From Setomelanomma holmii (Eukaryota; Ascomycota; Dothideomycetes; Pleosporales; Phaeosphaeriaceae): a stretch of DNA of 64,000 bases. Of the stretch, positions 32,555 through 43,631 are shown one piece after another. The stretch is from positions 45,413 to 109,412 of the forward strand of contig ML978259.1 of the NCBI GenBank assembly GCA_010015745.1, given 5' to 3'. The notes beneath the pieces are model-generated. The model had not been told where the DNA came from, made no database searches, and saw only the letters and a program-made list of their open reading frames with translations. Every line of letters begins with the position of its first letter. Within the stretch, counting starts at the first letter, position 1. Position numbers and translations under genes: made by a program.

Positions 32555-32735
32555 CAGTCGCTTGCACTTGCAGTTTCCGCTTTTCGCACGTCGCATAGCT
32601 TTCATCCCACGCGTGCCCCGTGCGTCTCTTAGCACAGCCTTTGCCCAACATGTCCTAGTCTCTGCAACTAGCTCCTCGTCCGCCCGGCTTGCAGAAACGC
32701 CCTACAGCACCGGCGTTAGCTGCCATGTCGAAACA
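32555..32735 (+). repeat. Left terminal inverted repeat
   Basis: Matches the reverse complement of 37547-37712. The best part is the outer 110 bp (for example GCAGTTTCCGCTTT and AGCTTTCATCCCACGCG). Inner matching blocks are TTGCAGAAAC and CTACAGCACC. Confidence 0.85.
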
Positions 32736-32931
32736 GCTGCAGCCAAACGACAGCCATGCTTGACCATCCTGTCCACCATGCTCGGCCCGCCGCTCAGCCG
32801 CACGCCCTGGGGTCGGACAGCCTGCCTCAGCTGTGCTCCCTACGACAACCACTATGGACAGGACACAACACCACCATCTTCCGACTTAGCACGCTGATCA
32901 CTTGCGTGACCACGCCGCTGCCAACTGCAAA

Positions 32932-35900
32932 ATGCCCGGCAACGACCTGCGCCTGCTCGCCCTCGACGGCGGCGGCGTGCGTGGCCTGTCCGCCCTCATG
33001 ATCCTCGAGCAGCTCATGGAGGCTGTCAACCCAGACGCGCCGCCCAAGCCGTGTGACTACTTCGACATGATCGGCGGGACGAGCACGGGAGGGTGTGTAG
33101 TCAGACTCGAAGATACTGTATGCGAAAAGCGTGCTGACCTGCCAGGCTGATCGCCGTCATGCTCGGCCGGCTGCAGATGAGCGTGGTGGACTGCATCGCC
33201 GCGTACCTGTCGCTCTCCAAGCGTGTGTTCTGCAAGTCGCGACACCGGGTGACGATCAAGGGCAAGGTGCAGGGCCGCTTCGACTCGGAGGAGCTAGCGC
33301 GCGCTGTGAGAGAGGTGATGAGTGCGCAGGGCCTGGCAGAAGACGCGCTACTGAAAGACAGCCCTGACGCGCCCTGCAAAGTGTAAGCTCAGCCGTTGCC
33401 TCTGGTAGAAACATGCTAACTGCCACAGGTTTGTGTGCGCGACGAGCAAGCAGACGTGCGAGACAGTCTGCCTGACAAGCTACCGCACGCCGCGAGGCAA
33501 CAGCGACCTGCTCAATAGCGCTAGGATATGGGAAGCCTGCCGCGCCACGTCGGCAGCCACGTCCTTCTTCGACCCGATTGCAGTAGGACGCTTTGGCGAA
33601 GAGTTTGTAGACGGGGCAGCAGGCGCAAACAACCCAGTGCGCGAGATGTGGGACCAGGCGCAGCTGGTGTGGGGACCAGAGCCGCTGGAAGGACGCGTCA
33701 AGTGCCTGGTGTCGATCGGGACAGGCGTGCCGTCGCTCAAGCCGTTCAAGGACGATGTGCTGCACATTGGACAGACGCTGGTGGCGATCGCGACGGAGAC
33801 AGAGCAGACAACAGAGAGGTTCCGGCGCGAGCGGGCGCTGCTGAACAGCACGGGGCGGTACTACCGCTTCAACGTGGTGCGGGGGCTAGAGGACATCGGG
33901 CTGGAAGAGGCGGCGAAGGTGAAGGAGATGGCGGCGGCGACGCGGCGGTACATTAGCTCGCACGAGGTGCACACGCAGATGCAGGCGTGCGCGGGTATCG
34001 TTGCCGGGCGAGAGTGTTAGTATGCCTGTTGACTACAGGCCAAGACAAGTAGCTAAAGTGCTGTAGACTTTGGAGAGTATCGAGTAGCCTTTAGCCTTGA
34101 GGGCGTACCAACAGTGCGGACGTTCGTAGACCGGCCGGCGGCGATGGCGGAGATGGAACGTGTACTGCTGCCCGGGCGTCAACAGAGTGGTCGACAGAAG
34201 AGATACGTCGTGCGTGGGCTTGGCGGCATTGGCAAAACGCAGCTTGCGGTCGAGTTTGCGCGACGACACCATCGTCAGTTTGGTGCTATATTCTGGCTAG
34301 ATGGACGGAGCGAAGACATACTGAAGCAAAGCATCGCCAGCTGCGCGAGCAGGATCCCGCAGGGCCAGATTGCAGAGACAAGTAGGGCGTATGCAGCAGG
34401 CGGCAGTGTTGACCTCAAGGCGGTGGTGGGAGACGTCTTGAGCTGGCTTGCGCGGCCAGACAACACGGCCTGGCTGCTCATCTTTGACAACGTCGACCGA
34501 GAGTATAGCAGAAGCAGTGGCGATGCAGAGGCATACGACGTGAAGCGCTACTTCTCAGGCGCTGACCACGGATCTGTATTGATTACGACGCGGCTGGCGA
34601 GGCTGGAGCAGCTGGGCGAGTCGCAGCAACTGGGCAAGGTTTCCAAGGAGCAAGGACGGGCTATCTTCGAGAACTGGTACAAGAGAGAGCACGGTGAGCT
34701 GAGAGCGCCGAACAACCTACTACATGTCATTGACACTGATCAAAATATACAGACGGAACTGGAGGTGAGCGGCTGCTTGCCCTGCTAGATGGTTTACCGT
34801 TGGCAATCGCACAGGCAGGTGCGTACCTGGAAGAGAGCGGAGTAGGGCTGACGAAGTATCTGGAATTCTACGAGCAGCAATGGAGCGAGCTGATGGGGTC
34901 GGACTTGGTTGACGCGCCACTCCATGACTACCCAGATCGTAGTGTTTGGACCACCTGGGTCATCTCCTATAAGGCCATTCGCAAAGTACACGAGACTACA
35001 GCCAATCTGCTCCTTCTCTGGTCATTTCTCGATAACAAAGACCTATGGTATGGCATGTTTGCAGCAACTTGTGAGGCTTCTCCGGTGGCTTCAGAACAGC
35101 TAAAAGACTGGATCGGCGATATCGCGATTAATGAGCGAGAATTTGGAAAATCTATGCAATTATTACGCAATTACTCGATGATTGAAGAGATAGAAACGGC
35201 GGCAAGCTACGCGACACATCCAGTCGTCCACCGATGGACGCACTGCTATGAGGGTCAGCGCTTCGCACCAGAACTAGGTAAGCTGGCAATAGTTGCGGTT
35301 GGATGCGCTGTGCCGGATGATTCCGAGGAAAATTGCTGGGCGATGCAACGTCGACTCATGCCTCATGCTCAAGTGTGTTCTAAATGGTTGGGAGAGAGTC
35401 AAAGAAGGTGGGTACTGGGGAGTGGCGGCAGGGCTGAGGCAGAACTGAATCCGAACGAGAAAGACATAGTGCTGCTAGATGCCGCAAATCTGCTGGGCAA
35501 CCTCCACAAGTACCAAGGCAAGCTAGTGCAGGCAGAGCAGATGTACTTGCAAGCACTGCAAGGGTACGTGGCAGCACTAGGACCGGACCATATGTTGACA
35601 CTGCAGGCGGTGAACAACCTGGGTAGCCTCTATACTGACCAAGGCAAGCTGGCTGAGGCTGAGCAGATGTACCTGCGGGCGCTGAGAGGGTACGAGGTAG
35701 CACTGGGGCCTGAGCACATGTCGACACTGCGCACGATCAACAACCTGGGCTTGCTCTACGCAAACCAAGGCAAGCTAGCCAAGGCGGAGCAGATGTACTT
35801 GCGGGCGCTGTGGGGGAAGGAGGCAGCATTAGAGCCTGAGCACAAGTTAATACTGAGCACGGTCAACAACTTAGGCACCCTCTATAGAGACCAAGGCAAG

Positions 35901-37409
35901 CTAGCTAAGGCTGAGCAGATGTATTTGCGGGCGCTGCGAGGGTACGAGGCAGCACTAGGGCCTAAGCACACGTCGACAATAGGCACAGTCTACAACTTGG
36001 GCTTGCTCTATCACAACCAAGGCAAGCTAGACGAGGCCAAGCAGATGTACTTGCGGGCGCTACAAGGGTACGAGGCAGCACTAGGCCCTGAGCACATGTC
36101 GACACTAAGCACGATCGATAGCCTGGGCACCCTCTGTAGAGACCAGGGCAAGCTAGCTGAGGCTGAGCAGATGTATTTGCGGGCGCTGCGAGGATACAAG
36201 GCAGCCCTGGGGCCTGAGCACATTTCGACACTGAGCACGGTCAATGGCCTGGGCACCCTCTACTACAACCAAGGCAAGCTGGCCGAGGCTGAGCAGATGT
36301 ACGAGCGAGCGCTGCGAGGGAAGGAGGCAGCACTGGGACCTGAGCACACGTCGACACTGGACACGGTCAACAACCTGGGCTTGCTCTACGCAGACCAAGG
36401 CAAGCTGGCGGAGGCTGAGCAGATGTACGTGCGGGCGCTGCGAGGGAAGGAGGCAGCACTGGGGCATGAGCACACGTCGACACTAAGCACGGTCAACAAC
36501 CTAGCCACTCTGTACTACAACCAAGGCAAGCTGGCTGAGGCTGAGCAGATGTTCTTGCGGGCGCTGCGAGGGTACAAGGCAGCACTGGGGCCTGAGCACA
36601 CGTCGACACTACACACGGTCAACAACCTGGGCATCCTCTACAAGAACCAAGGCAAACCGACTGAGGCTGAGCAGATGTACTTGCGGGCGCTGCGAGGATA
36701 CAAGGCAGCACTGGGCCCTGGTCACATGTCGACACTGAATACGGTCAACAATTTAGGCGCTCTGTACTACAACCAAGGCAAGCTGGCCGAGGCTGAGCAG
36801 ATGTACGAGCGAGCGCTGCGAGGGAAGGAGGCAGCACTGGGACCTGAGCACACGTCGACACTGGACACGGTCAACAACCTGGGCTTGCTCTACGCAGACC
36901 AAGGCAAGCTGGCGGAGGCTGAGCAGATGTACGTGCGGGCGCTGCGAGGGAAGGAGGCAGCACTGGGACCTGAGCACATGTCGACAATAGGCACGGTCTA
37001 CAACTTGGGCTTGCTCCACCACAACCAAGGCAAGCTGGGCGAGGCGGAGCAGATATACTTGCGGGCGCTGCGAGGGTACGAGAAGGCGCTAGGCAACGGA
37101 CCTGCTCAGCAGTATCTTCCTGCACTTAACGCCTTTGAGAACCTAGGAAACCTCTACAGACAGCAAGGAAAGCCTGAGGAAGCCCGAGCTATGCACTCCA
37201 GCGCGCTCGCTGGTCTTCAGCACGTGCTCGGTCCTTCAAGCAGCAGATGCGTACAGCTTGCGTCTAGGATACATGCGCTGAGTGCTTCTCAAGCACGAAC
37301 TGAAAGTCATCAGCAGTTAGCGAAGCATCAAGAGTCTAGTTGCAGCGGTCAGAGGAGCAGCAAACAGCAGAAGACGACAGTATGGCAGCGGATAAGGAGC
37401 GTATTTTAG
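32932..37409 (+). CDS. NOD-like receptor: patatin / NB-ARC / TPR
   Basis: Five exons: 32932-33092, 33146-33382, 33429-34015, 34067-34693, 34753-37409, giving 1,422 residues without a break. The patatin-like phospholipase domain (about 1-320) has the oxyanion motif DGGGVRG (12-18), catalytic Ser51 in GGTSTGG and Asp194 in VDGAAG. The NB-ARC part has Walker A GGIGKT (381-386), Walker B WLLIFDN (464-470), GSVLITTR and GLPLAIAQAGAYL. From about residue 775 there are 13 close 42-residue tetratricopeptide repeats (core QGKLAEAEQMYLRALRG) plus one diverged copy. This is the fungal NLR layout linked to recognition and programmed cell death, where sensing by the repeats is thought to switch on the N-terminal effector. 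All catalytic residues are kept, so it looks functional. It lies wholly inside the TIR element. Confidence 0.93.
35490..37180 (+). repeat. Tandem 126 bp repeats coding TPR units
   Basis: Thirteen near-identical 126 bp units with periodic aaccaaggcaagct and gcggagcagatgta-like blocks. A stretch of about 205 bp starting near 36262 recurs essentially identically near 36766, an offset of 504 bp or exactly four units, which shows recent duplication or conversion within the array. Confidence 0.85.
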
Positions 37410-37546
37410 ACAATAATTAATGTATATTGTTCCTGTGAATATAGTAGTTGCAGGTCTCATTCTGGCACTACACCTGTACTTCTTAAGGTATTGTATATGA
37501 GCAATGCAGTTCTAGCAAACAAGCTGTACTTGTTGCTCTATAGAGC

Positions 37547-37712
37547 AGCTGACGTTGGTGCTGTAGAGAGTTTCTGCAAACTAAGCAGGCTAAAGACTGA
37601 TTGCCGCAGCTAGGACATGAGAGGGAAAGCCTGTGCTAAGCGAAGCAGGGGTTGCGCGTGGGATGAAAGCTGTGCGGCGTGCGAAAGCGGAAACTGCAAC
37701 TGCAAGCGACTG
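37547..37712 (-). repeat. Right terminal inverted repeat
   Basis: Inverted partner of the left repeat, with a few short gaps. It starts about 140 bp after the receptor's stop codon. Confidence 0.85.
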
Positions 37713-38043
37713 TAGAGGCTGAGGCACGAGAACGAACTCGCGCTTCGCGTGACGAAAACGTCTATTCCGAGGAAGGCGAAGACTAGCCACGCGGACTTAG
37801 TGCTATGGATCGGTTATGAATGACACGGTTGAAGAATAGCAGTGAGAAAAGAGTGCGCGATCACTTGATCTGCTGGGACAAAGTAGCATGCTATTGGCTG
37901 CATCTTCACCATGGACGTCGGACTTTCCAACGACTTATATACAAGGGTAAACTCCATGTGGCAGTGGCTTTCCGCACTCATAGTGAGCTTGACCGCCGAT
38001 CCGACACATCTTTTTAGCCTGAGTTTAGTCATGTATTTCGCAA

Positions 38044-40187
38044 TCATAGGAGCTCTTTCTCCAAGTGCTGCTCTTGGGCGTTGATCTGCACATCCGTAAC
38101 ATGATTCTTGAACTTGCGCAAGTTGACTTTCTTCTCGAACCTACTACATGTCAGTGACATACGCTTCAGGATTATGTTACCTGGACTCACAATTCGTCGA
38201 TCTCCGCAGGTGTGCGACGAGCGATTTCTGGAAGAAGGAACCAAGCGGCGACAACCGCGACGGCGCCTGTTCCGGCAAAACTGTAGGATGTTAGTCAGCA
38301 TGACAAACACAATCATCTGAGTAGAGTAAAAATACTTACAAGAAGCCTGTTTTCACACCCCATTTGGTGGCTGCACCATTGATCATGAGCGGCGTGCAGA
38401 AGCTGAACATGATCGCAATGAGGTTGGAGAAAGCAAGAGCCCACCCAGCTGTTTGAGCACGGAGGCGTTGCTGTGGAACCTCAGCAGAGTAGGCATATCC
38501 GATAGCGGATGCACCTGTTGTTGAGAAGGTGGCGAGGCACGCAAAGAAGACCTGTGGTCATGAGCCTGGCTGATACATGTGCGATAGCTGCAAGTAAGCT
38601 TACCAGAAGCGAGCTAAGTGTGGACGACTTGTAGTTGAAGCAGCCGACGATCCCAAGACAAAGTACGGAGACCACGGTGACGGCGTAAGGGTAGACCGTC
38701 AAAGGTCGACGACCAAATTTGTCAGTTGTTGTGCTCGTGATGATCATGGAGAGCAACTGCACGGAAGACAAGATGACTGTCACGAGGAAGGGGTTTTTGT
38801 TCCCGGCATATTGGACTCATGTCTTGTCAGTTTCGCAGCTCTTGCCTGGAGTGTGTACAGTACTCACAGAAATAGGTCGCGTAGGTGTTGAAGACAGCCA
38901 AGCCAACAAATTGCTGAACAATCTTCGGCCATGCGGCAATTATAAAGCGGACGAGGTTGCGACCCTTGGAGATCTCCCAGATGCCAACCTCTTTATTCAG
39001 TTCCGTGAGTTGGCGCTCGTGTGCGATGGTTGCGCTCATCACATCCTGGTTTCCATTAGCTAAGCGCGCGTGAGAGGTCGACAGAAGTTTACTTACAATC
39101 TGTTCCTGGATGTTGAAATCTTCGTGATGAACATGGCATGTGTTCAGCACCGTTTGGGCTTGATCCAACTTTCCCTTGCCGACGCACCACCAAGGCGATT
39201 CAGGTAGAAGGACGAAGATGATGCCCGCAAGGCCGATCATTGCCCACTAATATTGATCAGGTTCAAGGCCACCTCAAAGATCAGTTTAATAGCTTACCTG
39301 AGTGTAAATTGGTGTGCGAAAGTTGAGAGGATCAACAAGATGGAGTCGATTGAGAGCAACCGAAGCGAAGAGCTGTCCAAGAACGAACCAGCTACCGTTG
39401 AGTCAGCAGATTGTCTCTAGATTCCAAAGAACTGGTCGAGTTTTACAAGCTATAAGCACTGATGAAAACACCACGTAGCTGCGAAGGGGAGATCTCCGTT
39501 AGGTAGAGAGGCATTGTGCATTGCAACATGCCAACACCCATCCCAGAGAGAAGTTTCGCGACCAGCCAGTGCTGCCAATGCGTAGCGAAAGTCTCTGCCA
39601 CAACGCTCTACATTATTAGAGCAATTAGTGTATGTCTTGCACAGGTTCTAAATTTGTTGAGCTTACCGCGACGAATATGGTCCAAATGATGTATAACGCC
39701 ACTTTGCGGCCAAATCTGTCCGTGGCATACGGCAAAGTCTATAATTCAGGTCAGCTGTTGGCGTCTACAGCTTACAGACTTGCAAGGCCTTACCACTTGG
39801 CCGACGAATTGACCTGCTGACTGTATGCCACCCCATGCTGAGATGTATTTGCCCTGGATGACCTTCGTACCGGGCGTAGCCATTTGTTTGATAAAGCCTG
39901 CGTTGCTGACAATGCCACCATTGAGATTGATCTCTGTACATTCCTCGTCAGCCTCTGGCGAATAGGAAGAGACTACATGGGCAAATTTTACGGTAACCAT
40001 CAAGAGCCGCGCTGAAAGCAGCAGCCATGGCAATAACTCCCAAGAGCTTGTTCTTGAGCAAGCTTTGGGAGATGCTGAGGTTGTCGGCCTTAGTCCTCAT
40101 GACCTGCCCTCCTTTGCTGGGTTGATCCCATTCTTCATTCGTCGCGGCTCGCTCGATTGTGTCATGTTCGGTCTTCTGTGTGGCCAT
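38044..40187 (-). CDS. MFS sugar transporter, alpha-glucoside permease-like
   Basis: Eleven exons (minus strand order): 40187-39998, 39933-39794, 39738-39667, 39607-39447, 39391-39298, 39246-39097, 39045-38868, 38815-38604, 38551-38340, 38280-38191, 38140-38044, giving 531 residues in frame. Sugar-porter signatures are DRFGRK after membrane segment 2, LLPESPWWCVGKGKLDQAQ before the central loop, DKFGRRPLTVYPY, and AYSAEVPQQRLRAQTAG. The PESPWW form and acidic/polar N-terminus resemble fungal maltose/alpha-glucoside proton symporters. Twelve membrane segments are expected. It is divergent to the GH79 and GH78 genes. The actual sugar is not determined by sequence; an oligosaccharide or glycoside is likely. 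Confidence 0.9.
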
Positions 40188-41318
40188 TGTGTCCAGGTAC
40201 GGGCAAACAGCACCTTACAGATGTGTGAAGGTTGGATGCGTGACCAGGACGTCTCTTGAAGTATCTCTTGGATGGACACAGCTGCACGACGCGACTGACC
40301 GGCATGGATGTAGGCGCAGCAGATTTTTAACGACAGAGCCAGTATTGCGGCGGAGATCCTACCTGAATGGTCACTTAGACAGGCAGAACGCCACGTGAGC
40401 TATGTCCAGCCCATGCGGAACAAGAAGCGGGGAACCCCATGCCAGTTCGCGTCTGGTCTACGATGCGACAGAACCGAGCAGGCACAACGAGCATGCCCGG
40501 ACTACCATTGGAAGGCCTTCGCTTCCTCGGTACAATGCCGAGATAAGCTTCTCGCGAAGCTTGGAAGGAGTGCGAATCCATCCATGTGCATTCTCAATCT
40601 CCTTGATTTGCGATGCTTGTACAAGCTGATCCCCGCATGATCCTGTCTGGGGATTGATGGCGCTGCACAGGTACACGCCTTGTAGTATCTAGGTCTTCGT
40701 TCTGAGATCTGTGAAAGGCCGCTCGGTGCATCAGTTTCCGAGCATGAGGCAAGGCGAGAAGATGTACAACGTGTTCAAAAGCCGGATACGAAGAGGTGCA
40801 GTCATCTGGCATGTGTTTGGTGGATTGCGTGTTGCACTATCAAGCCCTGCAAGCTCCGGAGCTAAACTTAAAATTGCCTAAGCTCTTCTTGGTTTAAGGG
40901 GCTTGTTCCCGGATTCGTGAGTGCTTAAATCGATTCAGCTACACTTTGATTCGCTCTCCAGCAAGAGCCCACCGGAAGGCCGGGTATATTGGGGAACCTT
41001 GCCACTGCCAACGGGCCACCATTTCTTCCGCACTTCCATCGAATTTCTCGGTCTCGCTACCAAGACAACGCGACCCATTCAGATGGGCGCTTCGCGTCAA
41101 CATGTCGTGGAACCACGCTGAACATGTCACTGGACGGAGACATCTGCGCCTTCATCCTAGGGTGCTTCGCAAGCGGTCGGGGATGGATGATGTACGGCAC
41201 GTCTAGGCCAGGCAATATGCGATTGTTTTACGCATTCGTATATTTCGATGATGTCTGTTCTGATCTTCAGCACCAGATCTTTCGTCAATCGCACTATCAT
41301 TGAGCCAAATAAGTCACC
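40188..41318. other. Divergent intergenic region: transporter / GH79
   Basis: 1.13 kb between the sugar porter and GH79 starts; no supported gene. It contains TTTAAGGGGC and AT-rich tracts but no recognised operator. Confidence 0.5.
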
Positions 41319-43005
41319 ATGGCACGCAACCTTCAGTCAGCAAGCTTCTTTGGTATTGTCGCAATATCATCAGCTCTTCAATTCTCAATCCCCCAATCTG
41401 TACCCAGCAATGCCAGTTCGCAGCTTATGGCTGCCCCAGTTGGTGCCTCGTAGGTAGTCATGTTCAATGGACCATGCGTCTTCTAATCCGTCCAGGTTCG
41501 AATTCTTTGCCTGGCCTGGATACGTAAGCAACGTAGCCGCCACCAGCACCTGTCTGCAGAATTTGAGAGATCTCACGGGTACCTGGCCTCCTATTCGCAT
41601 CGGAGGTACCACTCAGTACGCTCTTCTGGTTGCTAAGTCGAGCACAATTGACGTTGCCTTGCAGAGATCGCGCAACATTCAATGCCACCTCGACAGCTGC
41701 TGTTACATACACGGTTGCGAGTCCTAATGATGCGCCTGCCTCACTCACCTTCAGTCCTTCCTTTATCACCTTGGCATCGCAATACTCTGGTTCGGTCATT
41801 CTGGGTTTGAATCGTAGGCTCAACAACCTCGGTAACACGGTTGCTGCTGCCAGACTCGCGGTCGCTAACATGACGAATTTGTACTCCATCGAACTCGGCA
41901 ACGAACCGAATTGTATGTCTTCGCAAGGGATTTATTGTTACTTCTAACTGATGAACGTGGTTCAGTCTTCACCAGCAGTGATCCTATTGCTGGAGGTGCA
42001 TCATGGACTGCTGCAGCCGACAGATCTTCAGAGATCTCCTGGCAGACAACTATTTGCAAGAACCTGCAAGCTACGAACCTGATTTCCGCTGGCGTCTATT
42101 TCGGCACCTCTCCGATGAGCATTTCAGCATTGGCAAGTGCCGAAGGCGATGCGGCCGTATACGTCAAGGATTACTGCTCTCATAACTATCCTCAATCAGC
42201 GAGTACTGCCAATCTAGCCAGTCTGATGAGTCACTCTGCGATTAAGACACAGATCAGTCCATTTGCAGCTGAAGCTGCCGCTGCTAGGAGTCAAGGCAAG
42301 CCGCATATCTTCGGCGAGACGAACTCTGGTCAGTGCATACAGATTGCTCTTCATCAATTGATCTCAGCATTGACATTATGTAGCAACTCAAGGTGGTGGT
42401 GGTATTAGTCCTACTTTCGGCGCTGGGCTATGGATCTTGGATTATGTGATTCAATCGATCTTGCAAGGAACACAGGCTTTATATTTCCACCAAGGCACGA
42501 TCGGAAACTGTAAGTCGCAGGAGCAATCGTCCTCACGGTTGGGCGGCTGACTCATGTGTTAGGTCAATACTGCTGGTGGGGCAGATACGAGATGGGCGCT
42601 CCTTACTATGGCGCCTACTTCGCAACAATGGCTCTCGCTAATGCAGACAACATTGCGCCATTAGATGCCGGCACGACCAATTATGCGGCCTATGCAATTT
42701 ATAAAGCCGGCAAGCCAATTCGAGTGCTTTTCTACAATTCGGACTACTACACAAGCGGCACACGGTCATCGCAGACTTTCACTCTCATCGGGCTTTCTTC
42801 AACTACAGTATCAGCCAAGCGACTCACTGCTGCTTCTGCTACTTCGCGGGTGGACCAGGGCAGCAACCCGACAGTGGCGGGACAGACATTTGCGAATGGG
42901 ACTTGTGTGATTAAAGGCACTCAGGCTATCGAAAGCGCTACTGTATCTGGTGGGCAAGCTACCTTCACTGTTGCAGCTTCTCAGGCTTTGCTAGTGTATC
43001 TTTAG
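41319..43005 (+). CDS. Secreted glycoside hydrolase family 79 (beta-glucuronidase-like)
   Basis: Six exons: 41319-41449, 41496-41615, 41665-41912, 41966-42328, 42384-42509, 42563-43005 (476 residues). The N-terminus is a signal peptide (hydrophobic FFGIVAISSALQF). The family is recognised by FEFFAWPGYV, NLRDLTGTWPPIRIGGTTQD, the acid/base Glu164 in ELGNEPNFF and the nucleophile Glu284 in HIFGETNSA. The C-terminal beta domain ends QALLVYL. GH79 enzymes remove glucuronic acid or its 4-O-methyl form from plant arabinogalactan proteins or other glucuronides. Both catalytic Glu are kept. It is followed by a GH78 gene on the same strand. Confidence 0.88.
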
Positions 43006-43631
43006 CGGTTTCCAAAGACTCGACGCGAAATAGAACAGCGCAGCGCATATACGTGTAAGCAACAAGCCACACTCTTGGGAAACAGAAAACTCAGGCTGTT
43101 CTTCCAAGATCACAGTTTGACGTTGCAGTGAAAGTGGCGCCCAGTCCTCGAAGTTGATAATATGCTTAATTGTGAGTGTCTAGGTGGTGTCGGAGCCGTT
43201 TGATGCTACATTGAACTTGTGAGCTGTGAAGCACGAAATGTTTTTGCGCGCAATTTGGCGAAACCGAAACGATAGAAGGACTATCGAAGTAAAGCTTCGA
43301 CTCACGCTCGGAGAGAGGCCAAATGAGGTTCGGGACGATCAAGCTTTCCCCGCGAAGCTTGGATTCTTAGCGTCGCGCTAAATCTCGAGGCTTCTTGTCG
43401 TATGCCGCGGCGTCTGTTTCCACAACGCCATGGAGAACAAGCACGAACCTCTCGGTCTATTAATATGTGCATCTCGGTCCAACTTGGCTCGAGTTTCGGC
43501 GTGAGATTCATCGAGGTTTCACTGGCGCGCTAGCATACTCGCGCGCGTGGTAAATTCGTGGTCTTGCGTCATCAATCAATGCGACTTACATTGCACGTCT
43601 CCTTGTGATCGTCCTCAGATATTGAGGCACC
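43006..43631. other. Spacer between GH79 and GH78
   Basis: 626 bp, no gene seen. Should contain the GH79 3' end and the GH78 promoter. Confidence 0.5.

Larger units (their letters stand above)
32555..37712. mobile_element. 5,158 bp TIR element carrying an NLR gene
   Basis: The two ends are long imperfect inverted repeats beginning CAGTCGCTTGCA and ending TGCAAGCGACTG. The element is bordered on each side by TA (32553-32554 and 37713-37714) and sits inside a coiled-coil gene whose frame resumes exactly after it. TA duplication and CAGT termini are typical of the Tc1/mariner superfamily. The only gene inside is the patatin/NB-ARC/TPR receptor; no transposase frame is present, so it would be non-autonomous. 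Boundaries are directly visible; the superfamily is inferred from the ends. Confidence 0.85.
32171..37786 (+). pseudogene. Coiled-coil gene split by the TIR element
   Basis: The left part (32171-32554) codes 128 residues of heptad-like helix, starting MAPPTLAQLKETQDINRQVL and ending at MLGHIQLL. The right part (37715-37786) is in the same frame and continues EAEARERTRASRDENVYSEE to a TAG at 37784-37786. Removing 32555-37712 plus one of the two flanking TA dinucleotides leaves an unbroken 151-codon frame, so the gene was intact before the insertion. In its present state the left frame runs 78 nt into the element and stops at 32632. The function of the original small coiled-coil protein is unknown. 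Confidence 0.85.

Noticed and set aside
32562..32897. A 111-codon frame starting inside the left inverted repeat
   Set aside because: It mainly reads through the terminal repeat and GC-rich leader, has no domain, and a related reading of the right repeat exists only because the repeats are inverted copies.
35380..37125. Long open minus-strand frames within the TPR array
   Set aside because: Periodic antisense shadows of the 126 bp repeat.
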